Under the pieces are notes generated by a model that saw only the letters and a program-made list of their open reading frames with translations, searched no databases and was not told where the DNA came from. A stretch of 24,938 nucleotides of DNA from QHXW01 sp035297145 (GTDB taxonomy: Bacteria; Acidobacteriota; Terriglobia; Bryobacterales; Bryobacteraceae), in contig DATGZN010000114.1 of the NCBI GenBank assembly GCA_035297145.1, positions 1-24,938 of the forward strand, read 5' to 3'. Below are positions 7,836 to 16,500 of the stretch, in pieces. The position numbers were made by a program, and so were the translations under genes. Every line of letters starts with the position of its first letter. Position 1 is the stretch's first letter.

Positions 7836-8170
7836 TGCTTGTTTCCTTCCAGTGCTTTGTATTCGATCGTCCTCGCGGCACGGTCACACACGATTGTTCC
7901 GCCGAGGTTGGCTTTGACCTGCCTGAACACGTCGTAACCTCGGAGGATCGCGATTTCCCACAGACTCAAGGGACAGAGTTCTACCTCGTATCCGGCTACA
8001 AATTGCTTTACCGTCTTCAGAAGGTCAAACGAAACGCTGTTCTGGCCCTCAAAGTAATTCAGCTCCTTGGCGCGGGCGAATATCCAGGCAGTTAATCCCT
8101 CCTCAACCACAATGGCGCGGCCTCCGTCTTGCGCTTCAGACCAAGCCGCCAACGGCTTCGGCGCCTTCAT
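7832..8170 (-). CDS. Small hypothetical partner of the glycosylase
   Basis: With ATG 8170 (preceded by AAAGGG) this is a 112-residue protein. Longer upstream starts add an Arg-rich, unlikely N-terminus and were rejected. It reads as a compact soluble alpha/beta domain, with the segments EEGLTAWIFARAKELNYFEG, FDLLKTVKQFVAGYEVELCP, LSLWEIAILRGYDVFRQV and a terminal GGTIVCDRAARTIEYKAL strand pair. No known family is recognised. The 4-bp ATGA overlap with the glycosylase gene indicates translational coupling and probably a functional pair. It could be a specificity, regulatory or inhibitor subunit. Confidence 0.65.
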   Translation of the reverse strand: MKAPKPLAAWSEAQDGGRAIVVEEGLTAWIFARAKELNYFEGQNSVSFDLLKTVKQFVAGYEVELCPLSLWEIAILRGYDVFRQVKANLGGTIVCDRAARTIEYKALEGNKQ

Positions 8171-8244
8171 TGACCCTTTCACGAACGCTTTGAGTCTCGG
8201 ACGGGTTTTCTCATGACGTCCCAATAGCGCCCGATGTGGAGCAA

Positions 8245-8258
8245 TAACGGACGCTATT
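8245..8258. repeat. 14-bp word shared with 23453-23466
   Basis: TAACGGACGCTATT lies 75 bp upstream of the small gene start and recurs exactly at 23453-23466, next to the replaced end of the cytochrome gene. It may be a remnant of the end of a transposable element. Confidence 0.4.
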
Positions 8259-8465
8259 CGAACGCAGTCTTGTGGCCAACGTCGCCGCGTCGGGCGGGAC
8301 TGTCGAATGACACGCCACAAGTCAGCAACGGGCGTTATGTGGCAAGTTGCGAAAGCCGCCGGCCACGCGTGCTGAAGACGCGCGGTTTGAGGATTCTCCG
8401 AGTGGCTGACGATCCGACCTGAGCGGGTGAAAGCGTTACGGGGGCTACGCTACGATGGCAGATGA

Positions 8466-9110
8466 ATGCTCAGGCTCACGCCGCGGTTCGTGCGACGCAC
8501 CCTGCTCCCGGCAAGCTATCTCGTTTTTCTCGCGAGCATGCTGGTTTCAGGAATGATCTTCTACAAAGACAAGCCGTTCGATGCGAAGGCCGCAATCCTC
8601 TCCGACCTACAGTCGCCCGACGAAAACCCGCATGGCTACGGCGTGGCGGCGGTAGGCACGGCGCTCTTCGCTATTCTGCTGGCACCTGCGACGGTTGTGT
8701 TTTACCACTGCTTGCGGAAAGAGCATCCTAAGCTCTCGTTAGCGGGTGCCATTGCGTTCGCTGTGGGACTGACCTCGGCGGTCAGCCTCGGTATTCTCGC
8801 GCCATTCACCCATGGCTACTCACCCCTGCATGTCCAGTTAGCGTCGGCAGCCTTCATCGGCATCTGCGCTGGGGCTTGGTTCAACCTGCTCGCGGCACGG
8901 GCCGCGCCGGCTCTGCTCATTGCTCAGCTCGCAGCCCTTTTGCTCGTGATCTTCCTCTGCTATGGCCCGGTGGATTTCAACAATGACCGGCTACTCACCA
9001 GCTTGGCCTTCTGGGAGTGGGCTTTGTGCCTGGATTGCGGTGTGGCTTTGTGGGCGTTGGATCGAGGGTTGAGGGAATGCGGTAGCCAGGGGGATCTCGC
9101 TCGTAATTAA
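8466..9110 (+). CDS. Multipass membrane protein, DUF998-like
   Basis: This 214-residue integral membrane protein has six predicted membrane segments: about 13-32, 58-80, 90-112, 122-145, 147-167 and 180-200. Between the first two is a conserved-looking extracytoplasmic loop, ILSDLQSPDENPHGYG (44-59), a signature I associate with DUF998-like proteins in Acidobacteriota. No enzymatic residues are recognisable. The start ATG 8466 lacks a strong ribosome site. The gene is alone on this strand and converges with the APH-like kinase. A small CCCGT-AA-ACGGG hairpin follows its stop. Function is unknown. Confidence 0.65.
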   Translation: MLRLTPRFVRRTLLPASYLVFLASMLVSGMIFYKDKPFDAKAAILSDLQSPDENPHGYGVAAVGTALFAILLAPATVVFYHCLRKEHPKLSLAGAIAFAVGLTSAVSLGILAPFTHGYSPLHVQLASAAFIGICAGAWFNLLAARAAPALLIAQLAALLLVIFLCYGPVDFNNDRLLTSLAFWEWALCLDCGVALWALDRGLRECGSQGDLARN

Positions 9111-9112
9111 AT

Positions 9113-9124
9113 CCCGTAAACGGG
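9113..9124 (+). terminator. Short hairpin after the DUF998-like gene
   Basis: CCCGT, two bases, ACGGG forms a tiny stem 2 bp after the stop codon and lies between two convergent genes. There is no real T-run, so termination is only possible. Confidence 0.25.
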
Positions 9125-9273
9125 GTTCCGATGATTCCGCTCAACGTAGTTGACGAGTTATAAGCCCTTGCTCACTCGCCAACGCCACCGATCCTGTCCG
9201 GTTTACGCGGTACCCTCCCATAACTGCACCTGTGCAATCTCGTTTTGAGATCTGTTAACAGCGCGCGAACGGA

Positions 9274-10143
9274 TTACATCGCCAACTTCCTGGCGATATC
9301 CATCCATAGTGGATTGCTCCAGTCTGGTCTGGGATCGGCGGCGGCGCGGGCAAAGGTCCAAAGCTGCAGTCGCTCCACATCCACCTCGGCAAGTTCGCCA
9401 AGACGCTTGACCATACCTCTGGGGTCCGCGTGAAGGCGGGCTTCGCAGTTATGCAGGTGCTGAACCACGTCATAGGGTCGATCACCGATGAATGGCTTCG
9501 GGTCGATCACAAGCCAAGGCTCTCGCTGGGACCGCAAGACATTTCCCGCGTGAAGATCGGTGGCAAGAAGTGTGTCTGCAGGTGCTGGCTTCCCGAGCGC
9601 CCGAAAGATTTGCAATCCTTCGTGCACCAAGCCAGCGTCCGGCCAGAACTGCGCTTGGTCGAGCGTTTCCTGGCGCCAGGCGTTTAACAGCTCTGACAAG
9701 TGCCTGAAGGCATGCGTGGCATTCAACGAAGTGGATCTTCGCCAAAGGCGATTCAGTAGAGCGGTGATTACCAGATCCTGTTTCTCCTCCGGCTCAGAAC
9801 GAAGCATGTATCCGGGTAGGCTGCGCTCAAGCAGCATAGCGCCCAGCTCGTCGTCTGCTTCAAGCAGTTGCACAGTAGGGTCGCCGTTCCAGAATCGGAG
9901 CCCATGAATTTCGTCTGCACCTTCCATGTGGGGCATTCCTACTTTCAGGACGGTCGGCGTCCCATCTGCGCGAAGAACCGGCGCGACCCAGGAGCAGGTT
10001 ACGTTCGCGTGATCGAAGGGCGCATCAATGCGCAGCGACCAGCGCCTCGTCAGTTCCTCCAACATGGCAGGTAAGCTGTGGAGCCATTCCTGCCGCTCGG
10101 GCAACTTGCGGCAGCTCGCGATGAGTTGTTCGGGAACGATCAT
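9274..10143 (-). CDS. APH(6)/hydroxyurea-type antibiotic phosphotransferase homologue
   Basis: This is a 289-residue kinase-like protein of the aminoglycoside/hydroxyurea resistance kinase family (streptomycin 6-phosphotransferase type). The ATP-lysine strand is TVLKVGMPHMEGADEIHGL (64-82, K67). The hinge region is ELGAMLLERSLPGYMLRS, the catalytic loop is LLATDLHAGNVLRS (192-205, with D196 and N201), and the metal-binding segment is WLVIDPKPFIGDRPYD (210-225, D214). All expected catalytic residues appear present and the length is typical. The family phosphorylates streptomycin, but chromosomal copies in soil bacteria often have unknown natural substrates, so resistance is not demonstrated. 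The start ATG 10143 has no strong ribosome site. It is a single gene with no obvious operon partners. Confidence 0.8.
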   Translation of the reverse strand: MIVPEQLIASCRKLPERQEWLHSLPAMLEELTRRWSLRIDAPFDHANVTCSWVAPVLRADGTPTVLKVGMPHMEGADEIHGLRFWNGDPTVQLLEADDELGAMLLERSLPGYMLRSEPEEKQDLVITALLNRLWRRSTSLNATHAFRHLSELLNAWRQETLDQAQFWPDAGLVHEGLQIFRALGKPAPADTLLATDLHAGNVLRSQREPWLVIDPKPFIGDRPYDVVQHLHNCEARLHADPRGMVKRLGELAEVDVERLQLWTFARAAADPRPDWSNPLWMDIARKLAM

Positions 10144-10169
10144 TTACTACTCGCGAGACTGACACGGAC

Positions 10170-10324
10170 GGCATAGCTTGGTCAAATTTGCGCCGGGTTT
10201 TGAAATTGAGCAACGGCGCCAATCGCGGTCGAATCAGGCGCCACTCGTCCTCTACCCGAATCGTGAATTCGTCGCCAACGGTCAGGGTTGTAGTGGTCCA
10301 AATCAAAAACTCGTTGTTTTCCAT
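10170..10324 (-). pseudogene. Possible fragment of a small beta-type protein
   Basis: The frame starting at ATG 10324 opens with NEFLIWTTTTLTVGDEFTIRV, a pattern seen at the start of small soluble proteins with a GDE(L/F)TI(R/K)V strand. Its downstream part then runs antisense-like into the APH gene without further sense. I read it as a 5' fragment of a decayed gene. It is low confidence and could be chance. Confidence 0.25.
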
Positions 10325-10385
10325 GCCCCGACGCGATGCATGTCATAATCGGCAAGCGAAAATGGGCGAACCGCGGACGTGGACT

Positions 10386-11114
10386 CTAGTGCCGTTCAAA
10401 CACGAGGATCTGCGGGTCACTTCGCCCAGGTATGTGCGTGGTCATGGTCAACGTCTTGAGATCCGAGGAAAGCTGGATCTCCTGGGTGTCGGCGATTTTG
10501 CCGTCGCTCCCCTTGTCCGTCAGTTCGAGGGTGTGCTCGTCCAGACGGCGATAGTCTTTGCCATCGAATTTCACGTTTCTCGTGCTTCCTTCGGACGATA
10601 TGGAAAGACCGTTTCCCTCGTACGGCCGGATCTGCATCACTAAAACGAAGTTCACGTCCACGCTCGTGCTCACCCACGTGCCCGCGAAACCGGATCCCCC
10701 TCCCTTTCTCTGAAACACATAGTCCACGGTGGAGGTTGACCCATTGGGTGAGATTGCGTTGAAGTTGTCGGTGAGCGTATTGCCGTCTTTGGAAAGCTTC
10801 CAGTTGGCGATGAGGAGCACGCGGCCGTCCTTCTTTTGGACGATCTTCCAGGCGTTGGGGCCCTGGGCGGTGGCGGACACGGTAGACCCATCATCGCGAG
10901 GCTGATCGGGCCCATCGACCACGGTCGTCTCAGGGCCCCTGCCGACGTCAACGAGGTACTTGTTGCCGCCGACGCTTTCCACCTTCATCTGGTCGGTGAG
11001 GTTGCTTTTGGATGGGTTGAGCTTCCAATCCCCGACAAAGGGGTCCTCGGCCGCCCTCAACGTACACGTCACGAGAAAAGCAAACAGCAGCAGTTGAATG
11101 CAGTGCCGGAACAT
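10386..11114 (-). CDS. Secreted lipocalin-like acidobacterial protein
   Basis: The protein has 242 residues with a signal peptide (MFRHCIQLLLFAFLVTCTLRA, cleavage likely before AEDPF). The mature part opens DPFVGDWKLNPSKSNLTD, the 'GxWKLNPxKS' start common to a large group of secreted proteins in Solibacter-like genomes. It is a two-half, beta-rich, Gly/Thr/Asp-rich sequence (ANWKLSKDGNTLTDNF; later GFAGTWVSTSVDV and TLTMTTHIPG) suggesting tandem lipocalin-like beta-barrel repeats. No catalytic residues are recognised. A strong ribosome site (AAGGAGG) sits four bases before ATG 11114. Probable location is the periplasm or outer surface; ligand and function are unknown. Confidence 0.75.
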   Translation of the reverse strand: MFRHCIQLLLFAFLVTCTLRAAEDPFVGDWKLNPSKSNLTDQMKVESVGGNKYLVDVGRGPETTVVDGPDQPRDDGSTVSATAQGPNAWKIVQKKDGRVLLIANWKLSKDGNTLTDNFNAISPNGSTSTVDYVFQRKGGGSGFAGTWVSTSVDVNFVLVMQIRPYEGNGLSISSEGSTRNVKFDGKDYRRLDEHTLELTDKGSDGKIADTQEIQLSSDLKTLTMTTHIPGRSDPQILVFERH

Positions 11115-11376
11115 GAGGCCTCCTTTTTACATGGCGCAATTCTGAACGCAAGTGACGCGCTTGTCCTCCGAAATGTTGTGGAACGGACAAGCGGGTTGCG
11201 AACCGGACTTCTTGTTCGTTGTCCCGGCGCCACGAAAGTTCGGAGCTGGACCCTCTCTAGCGATCTGCTCGAGGTAGCATTCCGCTTAACCTTGCGAACA
11301 GGTGCCGAAGCACGCCGGCTCGGAGCGGTTTACGCGGGACTCGGACCATGCGCGAGCCGTGTTGGTTGGAGGATCA

Positions 11377-11401
11377 ACCTGTGGCGTTGGAGGCCACAGG
11401 T
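11377..11401 (+). promoter_or_regulatory. Hairpin with ribosome site in its loop
   Basis: ACCTGTGG (11377-11384) pairs perfectly with CCACAGGT (11394-11401) around a 9-base loop that contains GGAGG. The stem ends one base before the ATG of the integrase fragment. It may be a translational control element or the operator of the former integrase. Confidence 0.5.
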
Positions 11402-11402
11402 G

Positions 11403-11627
11403 ATGAAACGAAAGCCGGGTCGTAAACAAAAGCGCCTCATTGGTAAAACCGTTCTGCGATTGCCAGACCTCGAAGTCGCGAAGTCAGCCGTCCTCAACAG
11501 CCTTTCCTGCCCGGACGCTCAGCGCGGCTATCGCCATGCCATTGACGAATTCGTGGAGTGGTACTGCTCGGAGCCGCGATTGTCGTTCTGCAAGACTGTA
11601 GTCGTCCGACGAGAAGCAACCGGCTAA
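11403..11627 (+). pseudogene. Tyrosine recombinase (integrase) N-terminal stub
   Basis: This 74-residue frame starts at ATG 11403. After a basic leader (MKRKPGRKQKRL) it reads LPDLEVAKSAVLNSLSCPDA, then QRGYRHAIDEFVEWYCSEPR and LSFCKTVVVR, which is the SAM-like core-binding N-terminus of a phage-type integrase. Homologues continue with about 200 more residues, including the R-H-R-Y catalytic domain. Here the sequence becomes unrelated at about 11610 and stops at 11627, just at the 3' end of the convergent TIM-barrel gene. It is therefore a truncated remnant. Although the frame extends far upstream, that part is antisense to the secreted-protein gene and is not coding. Confidence 0.7.
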
Positions 11628-12595
11628 AGATTCCGGAGCAGCACGTCCAGGATGGTTTGCACGAACGGGTGCGGCTGGGGGGTAAGGGGTTCGGCTTCGA
11701 TCGAGTAGAGCCCTTTGTATCCAACCTCCTTCGAAATCTGAATCGCCCTGGCCGAGTCGAACAGATTCGGCATGTACTTAAAATGGCTGCTTGTGGCCAT
11801 CGCATACATGACGCGCAAACCTGCCTCCCGCGCCGCGTTGTCCGGGAATGAGGCGACGTCGGGGTTGGCCCAAACCCCGGCGGCCCTGATCAAACGGACC
11901 TCGTCCTCCCAAGTATGCTCAGGCGGACGCGCAGGTGGCGCGGCTGCGGCGCTGTTTGGAGCTCCGCCCGCTGCAGTATTCGGAGCGCCGTCACGGCCGC
12001 CCCCGTTGCGCACCGTCGATGACACGTATCCTGGCGGGTCGTCGCGATTCTCCACGGTCACCATGACCTTCTTCGTATCCGCGTACGCCTTAATTGTCTT
12101 CAAGGTCTCGGCCGCAGTGGTACGCACATCCGGTGCGAGCGTGCCCTGGTTGATCATCACACGCGCAGCGGAGAGGAACACCGCACGGTCGATCCACTGG
12201 TTCGTCAGCTCGATCGTTTCCGACCGAACCGCCGGATCCGTGGTCGAAATGTTGTGCGCTCCGAGCTCCAGGACCAGTTGAGTCACCCGCGATTGGGCTT
12301 TCGTCAGCCGGTTCTTAAACTCTCCCAGGTAGTCGGGCTCGGTCGAGCGGAAGTGCGCTTGCTGGATCTCCAGATTATGGATTCCGTAGCGCTGCGCCAT
12401 CTCGTCGGGAAAATCAAGGATATCGAGCGTTCTCTGCGGATCGTCCGGACCCGCAGCGCTCTTCATAATCAGATCGAAACTATAGCTCATGACCGCGACG
12501 CGATCCATTTTGGCTCGGCCCGCAGTCTGCCCCCACGCTCTGGCCGCTCCGGCGGCGACGGCCGAACTGATAAGAAACTCTCGACGTTTGATCAT
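11624..12595 (-). CDS. Exported sugar phosphate isomerase/epimerase-like TIM-barrel protein
   Basis: The protein has 323 residues. It starts with a twin-arginine-like leader (MIKRREFLISSAVAAGAARA, with the RREFL core) and a GAGAGGGG ribosome site. The body is a xylose-isomerase-like AP-endonuclease-2 TIM barrel. Recognisable pieces are VAVMSYSFDLIM, HNLEIQQAHF (metal-site region with the first Glu), VMVTVENRDD (second Glu strand), WANPDVASFPDN (His/Asp region) and KGLYSIEAEP near the end (third Glu). A low-complexity Gly/Ala/Pro loop (GGGRDGAPNTAAGGAPNSAA, about 200-222) is inserted between strands. These proteins are abundant in Planctomycetes and Acidobacteriota and probably act on sugars in the periplasm; the substrate is unknown. 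Confidence 0.8.
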   Translation of the reverse strand: MIKRREFLISSAVAAGAARAWGQTAGRAKMDRVAVMSYSFDLIMKSAAGPDDPQRTLDILDFPDEMAQRYGIHNLEIQQAHFRSTEPDYLGEFKNRLTKAQSRVTQLVLELGAHNISTTDPAVRSETIELTNQWIDRAVFLSAARVMINQGTLAPDVRTTAAETLKTIKAYADTKKVMVTVENRDDPPGYVSSTVRNGGGRDGAPNTAAGGAPNSAAAAPPARPPEHTWEDEVRLIRAAGVWANPDVASFPDNAAREAGLRVMYAMATSSHFKYMPNLFDSARAIQISKEVGYKGLYSIEAEPLTPQPHPFVQTILDVLLRNL

Positions 12596-12758
12596 TTGCC
12601 CCTCTCACAACGAAATTGGCGATTGGGTAGTGCAATCGATCCGGTAGTTCCTGGATACGAATACTTCCAAAAAACGGCCTTCAGACCCCACGGCATCGAC
12701 AGCCGTTAGCCGGAAGGCCTTGCCTATTCTACCGTCAGCGCCGCATCATACACATTCG

Positions 12759-13136
12759 TCACGCCCGAGCGGCAACCATCACAAGTGCTAAACCCAGATA
12801 AGCCGGATCGCGCCGGTCGTCGATACGCGCGAAGACCCGCCCCACCTCGCCCGGCTGAACAAGCGGGCAATGGTGTATGCTCTCGGGGCTGCCGGTCCCG
12901 TGGCTGGTGGACCTGCCCTCCGTAAAAGTTTGGCTGGTGCCGTCAGTGGTTGAGGGCCCCTCCGTCTCCGCAAAGGACTCGCCGCGCGTTTCACTCGCGC
13001 TACGATAGTTAGCGAAAAGCCCAAGTATCAAGCAAACGCGGTCTGACTCCCAAAACGGGATGGAAATGCCTCCCCTTAAGTCGGCTTGCGGACCCTGATT
13101 CCGCTGCTTTGGCCGTATCACGCGCCACTCGTACAA
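12759..13136 (-). pseudogene. Possible tail fragment of a VirD4/TraG-type coupling protein
   Basis: The frame contains a Ser/Thr/Glu/Gly-rich run (SASETRGESFAETEGPSTTD) followed by LVQPGEVGRVFARIDDRRDP and AYLGLALVMVAARA. This order, a low-complexity SETG stretch then 'P-EVGRVFARIDDR-DPAYPGLAL', is what I remember from the C-terminus of type IV conjugation coupling ATPases of Acidobacteria. No ATPase domain is present and no start with a ribosome site is seen, so this would be a 3' remnant. The memory match is partial; a chance frame is possible. Confidence 0.35.
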
Positions 13137-13335
13137 TGCTCCGAGCCGGTCGGTACCGCCCCAGCCCCCCGGGACGGTGTATCGCTTTGCTGAAACGCCA
13201 CCACAGAATCCACTTGAACGTGTAAGTCGCCAAACCGTCGAATGACAGGGTCGCGCTGCATAGCATTACGACGGTGTTATGTGCCATTATCGGCGTCTAT
13301 TCCGCCGCGAACTGTGCTTGACTATGCGGGGCTGA

Positions 13336-13497
13336 ATGAGGCGGCTGAACGGAATTTCCAGCCTTCGTCGGAAATTGAGCCTCGGTAATCTGCAGAAGAT
13401 TTCGAAGGCGCTGGCGATCACGCTGTCGGAGTTGTTTACGACGGTTGAGAAACAGGCCGGGGGCAGGGTTGCGGTGCGGCGGCCGGAAAAACGATAG
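13336..13497 (+). pseudogene. XRE-family HTH repressor, C-terminal remnant
   Basis: A 53-residue frame reads LSLGNLQKISKALAITLSEL followed by FTTVEKQ. This is the last two helices of an XRE (Cro/CI) DNA-binding domain, which normally ends 'SLxNLxKIAKALxISLSELF'. The preceding bases encode, in another frame, YAGLNEA, corresponding to the expected 'AGLNRSYLNGIERG' helix. So the gene has a frameshift and has lost its N-terminal half. It fits the neighbouring integrase and conjugation-like debris. Confidence 0.55.
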
Positions 13498-13578
13498 CCA
13501 CTCGTGTCCAGGTAGGTCTCAACTCGCGGGAGTTAGTTCGGACAGAGCACGATCTTCAACTCGAAATGGAGCGAACGT

Positions 13579-16500
13579 TCATTTGCCCCCGGCCTTTGTG
13601 CTTGACTCGTTGGCATGGTAGTTCGGATACTGTGGCCTTTTTGGCTGGGGTACCGGTTTTTCCTTCAGCTCCTCTAAGACGACTTGCACCGCCATTTCCA
13701 ACTGCGGATCATGTCCCTCTCGCACAACCTTCGGATCCAGTTCTACGTCAATGTCGGGTGCGATGCCGCGATTCTCAACGTCGAACTCACCATCTGGATT
13801 CCACACGGCGGCATTAGGTGCGGTTACACGCCCGCCGTCCATCAGCTCAGGGAAGCCGAAGATTCCAACCAGGCCGCCCCAAGTGCGTTTGCCCACGAGT
13901 TTACCCACGCCGAAACGATGGAAATACCACGGCATGGCATCGCCGCCGGAGCCCGCAAATTCATTGATGATCATCACTTTCGGTCCGAAAATGGCGCCTT
14001 GGGGCTGCACCAGATCGGCGCCATCGCGGAATGTGACGAGGCTCATCACCGGTCGCTTGAGATACTCGATGATATCGGTCGCCAGCGCGCCGCCGTGGTT
14101 GAAACGCTCGTCGATGATTGCCGCCTCCTTGCCCACCTGCGCAAAAAAGTAACGGTTGAAGGCGGTGTAGCCACCGAAACCCGTGTCTGGCATGTGCACG
14201 TACGCTACCCTGCCGTTAGTCATCTGGTCCACCTTGCGGCGATTATCTTCAATCCAGGCCAAGTGGCGCAGATTGCTTTCGTCGGGAATCGGCACCACCG
14301 TCACCTCCCGCGCCTTGGCCCCCGATGGATCGGAGCTGACCTTCAGAACCACCGACTTACCCGCAGTAGCCTCGAAGAAGCCGTAGATGTTGTCAGGCGG
14401 TCGCAGCTCACGCCCGTTCACAGCCAGCACATACTCACCCGCGACGACATTGACGCCGGGCTGCGTCAAGGGCGCTTTCAGATCGGGATTCCAATTCTCG
14501 CCGTTGTAGACGCGCGCGAAGCGATAGCGTCCATTCTCGATCTTGTAATCCGCGCCCAGCAGGCCCGTCTGCACTCTCTTGACTTCCGGCGAATCGCCGC
14601 CGCCAATGAACATGTGCCCTACGGTCATCTCGCCCAGCATTTCGGTGAACAGGTAATTGAGATCCCGCCGCGAGGCGATGTTCTTGAGATATGGCTCATA
14701 AGATTTCTCGGCCGTCTTCAAGTCGAGGCCGTGGTAGCCAGGATCGTAAAAGAAATCGCGTTCGATGCGCCAGACCTCGTGATACATCTCCTTCCATTCG
14801 GCGCGCGGATCTACGCGTACTTCGATGTTTTCGGTCTTAAGCGCGCCCTCATTTCCACCGGCGGGCGGGGGCGGAGGTCCCTTGCCGTCAGCCATTGGCT
14901 TGGGCGCGGTGATCAACCACTTGTCGCCCTGCTGGTATAGCATCTTCTCGCCGCTGAAGGAGATCTGAAACCCGCGAACTCCCTCAACCACGACATCCGA
15001 TTTCCGTTTGCTCAGATCAAAACGGTGGATGGTGAATGTAGGCCCGCCTTCGAAACGCATCCCGCGAGGCGGCGCTTCAATGGCATAGAGTACGCCCGTT
15101 CTCCCAATTTGCAGACCGATATAGCGTCGCGGAGGCATGGGCAACGCCAGAATGCGCTGACCGATATTGTCAAAATCGATCTTCACATCAACTTTTTCGG
15201 GAGGCTTGGTCTTATCCTTTTCGTCCTTCTTCTCCTCATCCTTCTTCGCCTCTTCTTTCTTCTTCTCATTGGCCGCTTTTTCATCGTCGCTTTCGGGCGC
15301 CAGCGGCGACGTCAAATCCTTGGAGAGGACTAGGAGGTAGATGCTATGCGTTACCGGGCGGCTGAAGCTGTGAATGTCAGACTCCATGGATTCGCCCGAA
15401 TCAGTACTCGCCGTGAAGTAAAGATACTTGCCGTCTTTATCGAACACCGGTGATCTAGCCTCACTCATTCCATCTGTGACCTGGGTGCTACGCGCATCGG
15501 AGAGCGAATAAAGACGGATCGCTCGCATGTGGCTGGCGAGGCCCTTCGAGTAAGCCAACCAATTGCTGTCCGAGGACCATGCAGGACTCATGTCGCTGCC
15601 GGCATAATAGTAATCCTTGTCTACCAAGACGGGACTCTTTTTGTCCAGGTCGATATACCAGACACCGACGTGATTGTCGAGGTACGCGATCTTCTTGCTA
15701 TCCGGCGACCAGATGGGCGAGTTATAGAAGGCCGGTTTCTCACCCAGCTTGAATTTCCTGACTTCACCGAGACCGTTCTCATCCCGCAAGTGCAAGGCGT
15801 ATTCACCCGATTCATCAGAAAAATAGGCGATACTATTGCCATCCGGCGACCATACCGGGCTGCGCTCGTTCGCATCCACGGTATTAGTAATGTTCCGTGG
15901 GTCTCCCTTTTCCGCAGGAACCGTGATGATATCTCCTCGCGCTGCGAACACCGCGCGCGCGCCATTGGGCGAAATATGGGGATCGCGTAGGCGCTTCGCA
16001 ACATTCACAAAGTGCGGTCTCAGTTCAGTAATGTCACCGGCCAGGTGGACTTCCACCGGTTTGGTTTTTTCGGATTTCAAATCGTAAAGGCTGAGTGAGC
16101 CAAACTGCTCGTAGACGATCGCGCCCGGACCGGCCGAGGCGGACTTGAAATCCAGGCCGTGATTCTCGATGAGCTGCTTCACTTCTTTGCTCCGCGTGTC
16201 GTAGCAAAAGAGCGAAACTGGGCCGTTGCGGTCGGAGAGGAAATAAACTCTATCGCCAACCCACATAGGATTGAAGTCGTTCGAATTCTTGCGCGGAATT
16301 GGCACGATGCTCGAATCGCCCAGATCGGCGATCCAGATTTTTCTGGTTTGGCCGCCGCGATAGCGCTTCCAGGCGGCCTGCCACTGAAAAAGTGGTACGT
16401 ACGCCACGTGGGAACCATCCGGCGAGTACGAACCATCGCCCGCGATCGGGAGAGGAAGCTCGTCGGGAAATCCGCCTTCGATCGGCATAGTGAACAGCCG

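Noticed and set aside
8171..8320. N-terminal extension of the small glycosylase partner
   Set aside because: Arg-rich, unlike the rest; ATG 8170 has a ribosome site.
10836..11402. 5' part of the long plus frame that ends in the integrase stub
   Set aside because: Lies mostly antisense to the secreted protein gene; only the part from 11403 has recognisable protein sense.
12625..12712. Possible terminator hairpin GGCCTTC ... GAAGGCC
   Set aside because: Loop over 30 bases and no T-run; it lies before, not after, the nearest gene.
13684..14940. 418-codon open frame on plus
   Set aside because: Antisense to the tricorn protease, whose motifs are continuous; composition typical of a high-GC shadow frame.
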